Assembly (NCBI GenBank): GCA_024697545.1
Contig: JAILFN010000111.1
Span: 1-64,000, forward strand
Direction: 5' to 3'
Source: Ruminococcus sp.
GTDB lineage: Bacteria; Bacillota; Clostridia; Oscillospirales; Ruminococcaceae
DNA: 64,000 nucleotides
Positions 40,352-49,876 of the stretch are shown here, one piece after another. Every line of letters begins with the position of its first letter. The stretch's first letter is position 1. Position numbers and translations under genes: made by a program. The notes under the pieces were generated by a model, which was not told the DNA's origin, did no database searches, and saw only the letters and a program-made list of their open reading frames with translations.

Positions 40352-41461
40352 ATGAAAAAGTTAGCAGCATTCGCTCTTGCGATGATAATGTGTCTCGGAA
40401 TGGTGTCCTGCGGTGACATCGGTTCCGATAAGGACGGAGATGATAAGAAGGAGACTAAGGCGACAACTGCCGCCAAGTCCGGTGAGGGCGGCGATAATGA
40501 TGCCGAGACTGAGGCTACAGAGCCGGAAGAGCCCAAAGCTGACGTTGAGTCTGTCGAGCTTACTAACTCGCTTCTCGGCATGAAGCTCACCTTCGATGTT
40601 CCCAAGTTTGAAGGCTGGGAGATCAGCGAACCGGAGCAGGATGAAGACCATGCGAGTATGGATATGAAGTATTATTACGAGGTCGACGGAAGCAAGACCT
40701 GGTGCAGCATTGACGTATACCTCGTTGCCGATAATACAAACGGTCTGGACTGGTTCATCGAGCAGAACGAGCCTATCCCCAATACCGAATATACCGGATA
40801 TATCAACGGTCACTCGAGAGCTCAGGACTGCCCCATGTTTTTCTATACCGAGGACTACTTTGACGGCAAAGCAAGAGCCGATGTCAGCGTTCGTAATATT
40901 AACGAAAATATGGATCCCGACAAGTACGCCGAGCTTGTTGAGACTATCCAGAAATCCGTTAAGGTCGAAATTCTCGATACCAACGGTCTTTATGACGCAG
41001 ACGGCAACCTGCTCACTGTTGACGGCGCATTCAGCATTCCCCCTTCTGTCAATATCGGCGGCACCGATGCTGAAGTCGTATTCAAAACTTACAACAGAAC
41101 GCTCCATGCCCGCACCGATTTCAATGATGGTGAGGATGATATCAGCATACACGAAGCAGGCAACGTTGATGGCGATCTTTTTGAATCTTTCATCGAAAAG
41201 CACACCGATGACAAAGCTTACGATTGTGAAGTCGGCGGCTACCCCGCAAGAGGCAGACTGTGGAACGATTTCGGCACCCTTACAGCCGAATATATCGTGC
41301 AGTTCGATGATGAGACTTTTTATGAGTTCTATGTAACTTCAAAGGGAAGTCTTGACCTTGCCGCGATCAATGAGATGATGAACGGCGCAGAACGCGGCGA
41401 CCTCGAAAAGAAGATGAACGGTCACCTCAATGATTTCGTAGCTGCTATGAAAAAGCTCTGA
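40352..41461 (+). CDS. putative lipoprotein, function unknown
   Basis: MKKLAAFALAMIMCLGMVSCGDIG lipobox. Confidence 0.75.
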   Translation: MKKLAAFALAMIMCLGMVSCGDIGSDKDGDDKKETKATTAAKSGEGGDNDAETEATEPEEPKADVESVELTNSLLGMKLTFDVPKFEGWEISEPEQDEDHASMDMKYYYEVDGSKTWCSIDVYLVADNTNGLDWFIEQNEPIPNTEYTGYINGHSRAQDCPMFFYTEDYFDGKARADVSVRNINENMDPDKYAELVETIQKSVKVEILDTNGLYDADGNLLTVDGAFSIPPSVNIGGTDAEVVFKTYNRTLHARTDFNDGEDDISIHEAGNVDGDLFESFIEKHTDDKAYDCEVGGYPARGRLWNDFGTLTAEYIVQFDDETFYEFYVTSKGSLDLAAINEMMNGAERGDLEKKMNGHLNDFVAAMKKL

Positions 41462-41480
41462 TATAGCTGCACAAATAACA

Positions 41481-41512
41481 AAAGCTGCACGTTTATGCCG
41501 TGCAGCTTTTTT
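41481..41512. terminator. terminator between convergent lipoprotein and sensor kinase
   Basis: AAAGCTGCACG TTTATG CCGTGCAGCTTTTTT. Confidence 0.75.
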
Positions 41513-41589
41513 GCGTTTTATCCCATGTATCGCCCGAGATCAATGTCCGTCGTCAGGTAATGCTCCGTACTGTCGGGCGGTCCTCGGTC

Positions 41590-42828
41590 TTATTCGCTCT
41601 TTCTGCAAACGGCAGTCACGCTCATGCTGCCGTTCGTGGCTTCGGCAAAGATATCTCCGTTCATCTCGTGCATAAGCCTGCGGCAGATGTAAAGCCCAAG
41701 CCCGCTGCCCGGCTTTCCGCCCGTGTTGGAGCCCCGCCAGAAGCTGTCGAAGATATGATCCTGCTCGTTCTCCGAAAGGGTACATCCGCTGTTTGTGACT
41801 GTTATAAGGCGGCAGTTTTCCTCGTCTGAAAAGCTTATGGATATGCTTTTGCCGTCGCCGTATTTTATCGCGTTCTCGATAAGGTTCTGCAATACCTCGA
41901 TAAGCCTGTCGGGATCCCCGTTCATTAGGCAGTTGGAATAACTGCCGATTGAAAATTCCGTCCTGCTTTGTGAGATCTTCTCGGTATAGTAGCCCTCGAT
42001 GCTCTCGATGACCTCTTTGAGGTAGTAGTCTCGGTTTTTCACATCAAAGCTCATGAAATCGTCCGTCGAATGCTTTATTATCTCGCTCAGGAATTTTTCG
42101 ATCTCGTCAGCCTTGTCCCCGATGCTCCCGTAAACCTCGCTTATCTTTTCGGGGTCTTTGTATATCCCCTTTGAAAGCGCTCTTGAATAAAGCTTTATCG
42201 CCGAAAGGGGAGTCTTGATATCGTGCGAAAGTGAGAGTATCATCGTTTTCTCCGCCTTTGCGTGCTCAAGCTCGTTCTTCTTTGAAGTCTCGAGCTTTTC
42301 TCTCAAAAGGTCAAGTCCCCAGATGAACTTGCCGAAATATCTGCTTTTTTCCTCTTTCAGCGGCTCGGTGAGGTTTCCCTTTGAAAGTTCTATCGGCAGG
42401 CTGCTTATTCTGTTGAACGGCTTTATCATTCTGTTTTTAAGATACAGCAGTACAGCCAGAACGGCAGCTGCCATGATCGCGAAACCGATGTTTACCGTCT
42501 TGAACAGCTCGTTGAAATAGTCGCTGTCCGTGTGGTCGTATTCTATGCGGTAAGTCCCGCTGTCGGTGCAGTATATGAAGTATTCGCAACCTTTTTTGAC
42601 AAATACCGCTTCCTCGGGATCGTCGTACCTGAAAACGCCCCGTATCGTCTTGTAGTCGTCGGGGTCGGTCTCTTTCCCGTTGTCGATCTCGTTCTTCACG
42701 CGGTTTATCTCGACAAGGTAGTACCCGTTATCGCTCTTATTCTGCCTTGTGATAATGTGATCCACCGTGAGTACGATCGTAAGAATAAGCGCCAGTATCA
42801 CTGCGATCAGTCTGTTGAAGCTTTTCAT
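41590..42828 (-). CDS. sensor histidine kinase
   Basis: Two TM; SLSHDIKTPLSAIKLYSRAL; NLIENAIKYGDG; GKPGSGLGLYICRRLMH. Confidence 0.95.
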   Translation of the reverse strand: MKSFNRLIAVILALILTIVLTVDHIITRQNKSDNGYYLVEINRVKNEIDNGKETDPDDYKTIRGVFRYDDPEEAVFVKKGCEYFIYCTDSGTYRIEYDHTDSDYFNELFKTVNIGFAIMAAAVLAVLLYLKNRMIKPFNRISSLPIELSKGNLTEPLKEEKSRYFGKFIWGLDLLREKLETSKKNELEHAKAEKTMILSLSHDIKTPLSAIKLYSRALSKGIYKDPEKISEVYGSIGDKADEIEKFLSEIIKHSTDDFMSFDVKNRDYYLKEVIESIEGYYTEKISQSRTEFSIGSYSNCLMNGDPDRLIEVLQNLIENAIKYGDGKSISISFSDEENCRLITVTNSGCTLSENEQDHIFDSFWRGSNTGGKPGSGLGLYICRRLMHEMNGDIFAEATNGSMSVTAVCRKSE

Positions 42829-42829
42829 G

Positions 42830-43495
42830 TCAGTGCTCCCAGCGGTATCCCTTTCCCCATACGGTAACTATGTGCTTCGGGGACTTCGGGTCTTTCTCCA
42901 TCTTTTCTCTAAGCCACTTGATATGCACGGTAAGCGTCTGCGGCTCCGATTCGCTGTCGGGACCCCATATGCGGTTGAAGAGAACTTCTTTTGCGAGCGT
43001 CTGCCCCGCGTTCTCTATGAGTATTCTCAGCAGCTCAAATTCCTTTGCCGTCATCTGTATCTGTCTGCCGCTTTTGGTAACGGTGCTGTCTGCAAGGTTA
43101 AGCGTTATGTCGCCGTCGGTGATGTTGTCGATGGCGAGCCGCCTTTTGAATATGCCCTTGATCTTCGCGATGAGTATGTCTATGTCATATGGCTTTTCGA
43201 TGTAATCGTCAGCCCCGAGTATCAGCCCCGTGAGCTTGTCCTCGCGGTCTACCCGCGCTGTCAGTATCATTATCGGCGTGTTGCCCTGCTCGCGTATCCT
43301 GCGGCATACCGCAAACCCGTCTATCCCCGGAAGATTGATGTCGAGCAGTACGAGCCTTGCTCCGTATTTCTCAAAAATGCTGAGTGCTTTCTCACCTGTC
43401 GCGGCAGGGCTGACCGTGTAGCCCTCCGCCCGCAGAAAGTCACAGATAAGCTCGCAAAGCTCCTTGTTGTCTTCAACTATAAGTATGTCGGTCAT
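42830..43495 (-). CDS. OmpR/PhoB family response regulator
   Basis: LIVEDNKELCELICDFLRAEGY; LVLLDINLPGIDGF; winged-helix C-term. Confidence 0.95.
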   Translation of the reverse strand: MTDILIVEDNKELCELICDFLRAEGYTVSPAATGEKALSIFEKYGARLVLLDINLPGIDGFAVCRRIREQGNTPIMILTARVDREDKLTGLILGADDYIEKPYDIDILIAKIKGIFKRRLAIDNITDGDITLNLADSTVTKSGRQIQMTAKEFELLRILIENAGQTLAKEVLFNRIWGPDSESEPQTLTVHIKWLREKMEKDPKSPKHIVTVWGKGYRWEH

Positions 43496-43515
43496 ATCAT
43501 CACCACCCGGATACT

Positions 43516-43544
43516 ATTGTATCATATATGAGACTTTTTTGCAA
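43516..43544 (-). promoter_or_regulatory. internal promoter for response regulator/kinase pair
   Basis: Minus strand TTGCAA-N17-TACAAT. Confidence 0.6.
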
Positions 43545-43582
43545 GGGTTATTTTTCAGGTCAGCGCCGAAGCCGTGCCCGCG

Positions 43583-44341
43583 TTACCAGCCCATTTCAAG
43601 CAGCCAGTTGTTTAGCGCACGCTCGCGGTCGCGTTCTGAGCTTTCGCGGTCTACATCATACTCTCCCTTTATCACCCCGTCAACTATAAAGAGTACCCTT
43701 GTACACCTCGCTGCGACCTTTGCGTCGTGCGTTACCAGCATGATGGTCGTGCCATCGTTGTTGAGCTTTGTCAGCTCTTCCATAACTTCGTCAGAAGAGG
43801 TGCGGTTGAGAGCGCCTGTCGGCTCGTCGGCAAATATCATCTGCGGGTGGTTTATCATGCTGCGGCATATGCAGGCTCGCTGAAGCTGTCCGCCCGATAC
43901 TTCGTTGATGTCGTTGTCCGCGATCTCGGCGATCCCGAGCTTGTGCATAAGCTCTCTACCGCGTGAGGTCGTCTTGCTGCGGCTCTCCTTTGATTTGCTT
44001 GATTTGATGGCGGGGAGTATGATGTTGTCCAGCACCGAAAGATTCTTCATCATATACATCTGCTGAAAGATGAAGCCCATGTCATCGAGCCTGAGCTCGG
44101 CAAGCTCGTTTTCCTTTAGCGCTGATATATCCTTCCCGCAGAATTCTACCTTGCCCGCAGTCATCCTGTCCATTCCCGAAACGGTGTAGAGCAGTGTGGA
44201 CTTGCCCGAGCCCGAAGGCCCCATGACAGCTACCATCTCACCCTCCTCGATCTTGAAGCTTACGTTGCGAAGAACGTTGTTCTGCCTCTTGTTTACGATG
44301 TATGTCTTGCAAAGCTCATTTACGTCAAGTATAGTTTTCAT
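43583..44341 (-). CDS. ABC transporter ATP-binding protein (MacB/LolD-like)
   Basis: GPSGSGKSTLLYTVSGMD; EVSGGQLQRACICRSMINHPQMIFADEPTGALN. Confidence 0.95.
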   Translation of the reverse strand: MKTILDVNELCKTYIVNKRQNNVLRNVSFKIEEGEMVAVMGPSGSGKSTLLYTVSGMDRMTAGKVEFCGKDISALKENELAELRLDDMGFIFQQMYMMKNLSVLDNIILPAIKSSKSKESRSKTTSRGRELMHKLGIAEIADNDINEVSGGQLQRACICRSMINHPQMIFADEPTGALNRTSSDEVMEELTKLNNDGTTIMLVTHDAKVAARCTRVLFIVDGVIKGEYDVDRESSERDRERALNNWLLEMGW

Positions 44342-44355
44342 AGTGTTATTCTCCT

Positions 44356-46725
44356 TTATTCGATGTTCGATGTGTCTGATGCCTTTATCGTTTTTGTGTA
44401 GAGCGATGTCAGGAATGCGCTGAGAGTTGTGACCGCCATTATCACCGCAGGGTAGATCAGGAATATCTCCAGCGGGTCAAACTTGTATTCTATCTTGCCG
44501 ATAGCGCCCATCGTGCTGAATGCAGGCTCCATCACGATGGAGGTGAGCGGTATGCAGAGTGCAGCGGATATTATTTCTGCTGCTGCCAGTACTACGGCAA
44601 AACGAAGCGTGTGAAGGCTTATGACAGATCTGCTCTTGAATCCGAGTGCTTTCATAAGCGCTATCTCCGACTTCTCCTTTGTGATGAAGGAACGCTCCAT
44701 CAGTATGCTGATAAGCGCTATGATGATGAGCGAGAGTATCAGCACCATGTCTCTTACGGTAGAAATGGTGTCGGCGACCCCCATGCAATCCTTTGTAAAG
44801 CCTGTGTTGTCAAATATGTTCTCGGTGTCGAAAATGTCCTTGAGCTTTTCCATGCGCTGTGCTATAACTTCCTCGTCGGGGTCGTCGTCGAAATCAACCT
44901 GATAGTAGAATGTCATTGCGGGCGGTATGTCTGCAATGTCCAGTTTTTCGCAGAGCCTTCCGCAGTTGCCCAGATTGGTGAAGCTCTGGAAAAGTCCGGT
45001 GACTATATATTCATCCGTTTTGTCGTTTATAGTAAGCTTTACGCTGTCGCCTATATCGCAGCCGAGACTGTCGGCTATCTGCTTTGTAAGCGCTATCTCG
45101 TTTTCAAGTACAGGCGCTGAGCCGTTCGTGTACTGGTAGTCGGTGGTCTTTGTATCTGCACACCATAAAAATGTCACGTTGTTTTTTGTTCCGTTGAACT
45201 CCGCAGGGATCTTGTACCATGTCTCCAGCCATACATCGCCGGGCATACCGTTTTCGCTGAGTATCTCTTCTACCTTGCGGTTCGTCTCTTCAACTGTTTC
45301 TATGCCCGCCATGGTGTTCATGGAAAGGTCGTTGTCGGAAATGAACACATCCGAAGGCTTTACCATCATAAGGTACAGCAGCGAATCGCTGTCGAGCGTC
45401 CTTGCGGTGGTCGAGAGTATCATTACTATCGCTGTGGTTATGGTGAAGATAAGGGTTATCATGCCGAACTGACGCGGCGCAGAGAGTATGTCGTTTATGG
45501 TCATGAATCCTGTGCTCCCGAGCCTGCTTCTGCCGAGACTCATAACGCTGCGTTTCTTGAATCTCTCGCCTGTCTGACCGTTTCTTACTGCATCGATGGG
45601 GGAGAGCTTCTTTATCTTTTTGGTGCAGCTCCAGCAGAAGAGCAGTATCATCAGAACTACGCCTATGCTGCAAAGCGTTCCGTAAAGTACCGAATTGTCA
45701 TTGCCGAGCACCATGTTCTTGCTGACTGCCGAAAGAAGCAGATCGCCGAAGGGTATGCTTGCGAAGTAGCCGATGACAGCGCCTGTCACCGCAATGCCGA
45801 AGTATTTTACAAGATACAGCCCCCTGATGGAAGCGTTCTTTAGCCCAAGCGCCTTCATAACGCCTATCTCCCTGAACTCCTCACTGATGGTGAAGCTTAT
45901 GGTGAATCTTAATACGGTAAATGATACCGCCATAAGACCTATGCTGAGCACCAGCAGTATCGCGGCTATCATCACATTCATAAGGTTCGTCATTTTCACC
46001 ATAGACTTTGTGAAGTTGAATATCAGACAGTTTGAGATCTCTGCTGTGCTTTCCTCAAAGTCTCTGTTGTCAGTGTGGTTGACGTAGTACATCTTGCCCG
46101 TGCTGTATTCGGCTGTTGTCTTGTCCTTGAGTATCTCCTCATAATCCTCGCGGTTTAAAAGGAATCTCGGATTGCTCATCATTTCTGACCCCAGTAGCGC
46201 GTCCTTTATGAATCCGCCGAACTCAAGGTCCATCTCGATGCCGTTCATCTCTATGCTCAGCTTGTCGCCCGGCTTTATCCCCGATTTCCTTATGCTCGCT
46301 CCCGAGATGTATACCTTGCCCTTCTCGACCTTTTTGAGTATATCATCGTCTGAAGTGAACAGGTTCAGATAACAAGCATCTACACTTTGTAATATCCCGA
46401 CTCCCGAGAAGTCGTACAGCTTCTCACCGCCGCGCTTGATGTTTGAAGAATTGACATAGAAAACATCCTCGCTGCCGTATTTGGTAACGTATTCGCAGCT
46501 GTCAAGGAATTCGTTGACTTTTTGAGTGTTTTCTTCGCCTCTTACGGCGCAGAAGTAATCGGTCATGCCCGACTTGTCAAAGAAGTAGTCCAGCCCGTTC
46601 GTGACCGAAACGATGTTGTTTACGCTCGAAGCCGCGAACATCGCCGAAAGAATAACAAATATCAGCAGTATGATGTTCATCGTCTTTTTGCGCTTCAGGT
46701 CTTTTTTCAGTATTCTGAAATACAT
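44356..46725 (-). CDS. FtsX-like ABC transporter permease
   Basis: 808 aa ORF, two FtsX domains (EEFREIGVMKALGLKNASIRGLYLVKYFG; EIALMKALGFKSRSVISLHTLR); start MYFRILKKDLKRKK. Confidence 0.92.
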   Translation of the reverse strand: MYFRILKKDLKRKKTMNIILLIFVILSAMFAASSVNNIVSVTNGLDYFFDKSGMTDYFCAVRGEENTQKVNEFLDSCEYVTKYGSEDVFYVNSSNIKRGGEKLYDFSGVGILQSVDACYLNLFTSDDDILKKVEKGKVYISGASIRKSGIKPGDKLSIEMNGIEMDLEFGGFIKDALLGSEMMSNPRFLLNREDYEEILKDKTTAEYSTGKMYYVNHTDNRDFEESTAEISNCLIFNFTKSMVKMTNLMNVMIAAILLVLSIGLMAVSFTVLRFTISFTISEEFREIGVMKALGLKNASIRGLYLVKYFGIAVTGAVIGYFASIPFGDLLLSAVSKNMVLGNDNSVLYGTLCSIGVVLMILLFCWSCTKKIKKLSPIDAVRNGQTGERFKKRSVMSLGRSRLGSTGFMTINDILSAPRQFGMITLIFTITTAIVMILSTTARTLDSDSLLYLMMVKPSDVFISDNDLSMNTMAGIETVEETNRKVEEILSENGMPGDVWLETWYKIPAEFNGTKNNVTFLWCADTKTTDYQYTNGSAPVLENEIALTKQIADSLGCDIGDSVKLTINDKTDEYIVTGLFQSFTNLGNCGRLCEKLDIADIPPAMTFYYQVDFDDDPDEEVIAQRMEKLKDIFDTENIFDNTGFTKDCMGVADTISTVRDMVLILSLIIIALISILMERSFITKEKSEIALMKALGFKSRSVISLHTLRFAVVLAAAEIISAALCIPLTSIVMEPAFSTMGAIGKIEYKFDPLEIFLIYPAVIMAVTTLSAFLTSLYTKTIKASDTSNIE

Positions 46726-47012
46726 TTTGTTTCCTCGCTTTCTGTGTGTCTCGTTTTCCGTGATCTCATTATAGCACGGCAATTATTAAAAAATCCTTAA
46801 ACACTTTTTCGCCCCTCAAAGACCCTCCGAAAGGCACTTTTTTAAGCGTTATATACAATGTTTGTGTAGGAAAACTATTACTATTGCTCAAAAAAATTGC
46901 GTCAAAAGGCTAGTAAACGTTGCCAATAGGTACAATTTAAGATTTATTAATTTTTATTTTTTGTTTGAATATACAAAAATTACGGAATCTTTAAAAAAAT
47001 GTGTTAGGGTAT

Positions 47013-47041
47013 TTGACAAATAAAAAAAAATAGTATATAAT
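47013..47041 (+). promoter_or_regulatory. perfect consensus sigma-A promoter for HU gene
   Basis: TTGACA-N17-TATAAT. Confidence 0.85.
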
Positions 47042-47123
47042 AATGCTATGGAAAGTAGATGAAATAATGGCTTTTTACGCGGTTTGAAGCTATTTCGCGT
47101 GAAAAGAAACGGAGGAATTTAGT

Positions 47124-47402
47124 ATGAAAAAGTCTGAACTTATCGCAGCTATAGCAGAGAAAGGCGGCTTCACAAAGAAGGAGTCGGAAGCTATGCTCAA
47201 GCTGTTCACCGAAACTGTTACCGAGGCTCTCGCAAACGGTGAAAAGGTCTCTGTTTCAGGTTTCGGCGTATTCAATGTTACCGACCGCGCAGCGAGAGAT
47301 ACCGTAAACCCCGCTACCAAGAAGGTACAGCATATCGAGGCAAGAAAGGCTCCCGTATTCAAAGCCTCCAAGGCTCTGAAGGAAGCCGTTGACCATAAAT
47401 AA
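47124..47402 (+). CDS. HU family DNA-binding protein
   Basis: MKKSELIAAIAEKGGFTKKESEAMLKLFTETVTEALANGEKVSVSGFGVFNV. Confidence 0.97.
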   Translation: MKKSELIAAIAEKGGFTKKESEAMLKLFTETVTEALANGEKVSVSGFGVFNVTDRAARDTVNPATKKVQHIEARKAPVFKASKALKEAVDHK

Positions 47403-47422
47403 AACAATAGGAGGATACCGTT

Positions 47423-47746
47423 ATGGCAACTAAGAAGGTTGAAGAAGCAAAGACAGAAGCAGTAAAGACTGAGGCAGCTAAGCCCGCTGAAAAGAAGGCT
47501 CCCGCAAAGAAGACTGCTGCAAAAAAGACACCTGCTGCAAAGAAGACCGATGAGAAAAAGGTCGTTACGGTTGTTGAGTTTGCTGATAAGCAGGTAGATG
47601 TTGATGCTGTTGCTGAAGCTTGCAGAGCTGATTTCAAGGCTAACAGCAAGGGTCATATAAGGACCATCAATGTTTACATCAAGCCCGAAGACAACGCTGC
47701 ATATTATGTAGTAAACGGCAAGGTGAACGGCAAGGTCGATCTTTGA
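47423..47746 (+). CDS. DUF6465-like protein with histone H1-like Lys/Ala/Pro N-terminus
   Basis: EKKAPAKKTAAKKTPAAKKTDEKKVVTVVEFADKQVDVDAVAEACRADF... Confidence 0.75.
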   Translation: MATKKVEEAKTEAVKTEAAKPAEKKAPAKKTAAKKTPAAKKTDEKKVVTVVEFADKQVDVDAVAEACRADFKANSKGHIRTINVYIKPEDNAAYYVVNGKVNGKVDL

Positions 47747-47768
47747 TATCCGAATTTTGTACACGGAG

Positions 47769-47797
47769 GACAGTCGTGAAAACGGCTGTCTTTTTTT
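47769..47797 (+). terminator. intrinsic terminator after DUF6465-like gene
   Basis: GACAGTCGT GAAA ACGGCTGTC TTTTTTT. Confidence 0.85.
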
Positions 47798-47798
47798 G

Positions 47799-47827
47799 TT
47801 GACATATCAGCCGCCTTATTGTATAAT
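47799..47827 (+). promoter_or_regulatory. perfect consensus sigma-A promoter for ligA
   Basis: TTGACA-N17-TATAAT. Confidence 0.8.
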
Positions 47828-47865
47828 AATATGTGTATGCAAAACTTTATGTCAGGAGAGATCAG

Positions 47866-49830
47866 ATGAACGCTCAGAAAATCGAACGGATGAAAGAGCT
47901 GAACGCCTTGCTCGAAAAAGCGGCCGAAGCTTATTATAACTCAGGCTCCACAATAATGTCAGATGCCGAATACGATAAGCTCTATGATGAACTTGAATCC
48001 CTTGAAAAGGAAACGGGGGTAGTGCTGGGCGGCAGCCGCACACAGAAGGTCGGCTTTGAAGTCACCTCCTACCTGCCGAAGGTGGCTCACCCCCGTCGTA
48101 TGCTTTCGCTCGATAAGACCAAAAGCCGCGAAGAACTCGCAGCGTGGCTGGGCGATCACAAGGGTCTGCTGTCATGGAAGCTCGACGGTCTGACTATATG
48201 CCTGTACTACGACGACGGAAAGCTTACTCAGGCTGTCTCCCGCGGCAACGGCGAAGTCGGCGAGGATATGACAGCTAACGCCCGCCATATCAAGGGTATA
48301 CCCGCACAGATTCCTTTTAAGGGGCATCTCGCCCTGCGCGGTGAAGCACTTATCGGCTATACCGATTTTGAACGTGTCAACAACACCCTCCCCGAAGGCG
48401 CAGAGCCATACAAGAACCCCCGCAATCTCGCGTCGGGAACTCTCCGCAGCCTTGACTCGAAGATAGTTGCCGAACGCTCGGTGAACTTCTTCGCTTTCGC
48501 TCTTGTTTCAGCCGAAGGATATGAAAACAATTCCTTCGCCGAACGCCTTGACTGGCTTGCCTCTATGGGCTTTCAGTGCGTTTACGGAAAGCTTGTCGAT
48601 AAGGCTACCGTTGCCGATACCGTCGCCTGGTTCGAGCGTGAGATACAAGGCAACGATTTCCCCTCGGATGGTCTTGTGCTTACCTTTGACGATGTAGCTT
48701 ACGGTCAGAGCCTCGGCGAGACTGTCCACCACCCCAGAAACGGTATAGCGTTCAAATGGGCTGACGAAACGGCAGACACCACCCTGCGTGAGATCGTCTG
48801 GTCTCCGAGCCGCACGGGTCTTATCAACCCCGTCGCCGTATTCGATACCGTTGAGCTGGAGGGAACGTCCGTTTCCCGTGCTTCGCTTCATAACATTAGT
48901 ATTATGAAAAAGCTCAACCTCGCGGTAGGCGATAACGTGTCGGTCTATAAGGCGAATATGATTATCCCTGTTGTCGGCGAGAACAATACGCCTCACGATA
49001 CCGATGTTGTAACGCCTGCGCTTCCCGATGCCTGCCCCGCCTGCGGCGCAAAGCTTGAGCTTCGCTGCTCCGATGATGGCGTTGAAACGCTTTTCTGCCC
49101 CGATCACGACTGTCCCGCCAAGCATATCGGCAGGTTCGAGCATTTTGTCTCCCGCGATGCCATGAACATCGTCGGTGTGTCCTCGTCTACTATCGAAGAC
49201 CTCGTTGACAACGGCATTGTACGCACCTATCGCGATCTTTTCCATCTTTCCGAACACAGGGAGAAGATCATTTCGCTTGAAGGCTTCGGCGAAAAGTCCT
49301 ACGATCAGCTTGTATCAGCCGCAGAAGCCGCCCGCAATACCGAGCTTTACAGAGTTCTGTATTCTCTCGGTATACCGAATATCGGGCGTTCCGCTTCTCG
49401 CCTTATCTGCGCCGAGTATCATTCCCCCGCCGAGCTTGAAAAGCTCACCGCCGAACAGCTGACGCTGATAGACGGCATCGGCGAGGTGCTCGCCAACGAT
49501 TACGTTAGCTTCTTCAAAAAGCAGTCGAACCTTGACGAATATCACGCGCTGCTCGCCGAGCTGAAAATAAAAGAGCCCGAGCAGACCAATGCTGATTCGG
49601 GCATAGCAGGGAAGACCTTCGTTATAACGGGCTCGGTCAATATTTGGAAGAATCGTAATGAGCTTAAAGCCTTTGTCGAAGCAAACGGCGGTAAGGTGGC
49701 TTCGGCTGTCTCCGGCAAGACCGATTATCTCATAAACAACGACTCGGCTTCAACGTCGGGCAAGAACAAAAAAGCCAAAGAACTCGGTGTTCCGATAATA
49801 ACCGAGGAAGAATTCAAGGCTATGGTTTGA
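47866..49830 (+). CDS. ligA: NAD-dependent DNA ligase
   Basis: MSDAEYDKLYDELESLEKE; SWKLDGLTICLYYDDGKL; zinc finger CPACGAKLELRCSDDGVETLFCPDHDCPAK; BRCT. Confidence 0.96.
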   Translation: MNAQKIERMKELNALLEKAAEAYYNSGSTIMSDAEYDKLYDELESLEKETGVVLGGSRTQKVGFEVTSYLPKVAHPRRMLSLDKTKSREELAAWLGDHKGLLSWKLDGLTICLYYDDGKLTQAVSRGNGEVGEDMTANARHIKGIPAQIPFKGHLALRGEALIGYTDFERVNNTLPEGAEPYKNPRNLASGTLRSLDSKIVAERSVNFFAFALVSAEGYENNSFAERLDWLASMGFQCVYGKLVDKATVADTVAWFEREIQGNDFPSDGLVLTFDDVAYGQSLGETVHHPRNGIAFKWADETADTTLREIVWSPSRTGLINPVAVFDTVELEGTSVSRASLHNISIMKKLNLAVGDNVSVYKANMIIPVVGENNTPHDTDVVTPALPDACPACGAKLELRCSDDGVETLFCPDHDCPAKHIGRFEHFVSRDAMNIVGVSSSTIEDLVDNGIVRTYRDLFHLSEHREKIISLEGFGEKSYDQLVSAAEAARNTELYRVLYSLGIPNIGRSASRLICAEYHSPAELEKLTAEQLTLIDGIGEVLANDYVSFFKKQSNLDEYHALLAELKIKEPEQTNADSGIAGKTFVITGSVNIWKNRNELKAFVEANGGKVASAVSGKTDYLINNDSASTSGKNKKAKELGVPIITEEEFKAMV

Positions 49831-49836
49831 TAAATA

Positions 49837-49871
49837 AAACGGCTGTAAGGATCTCTCCTTGCAGCCGTTTG
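49837..49871. terminator. bidirectional terminator between convergent ligA and acyl-CoA synthetase
   Basis: AAACGGCTGTAAGGA TCTC TCCTTGCAGCCGTTT. Confidence 0.75.
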
Positions 49872-49876
49872 ACTTA

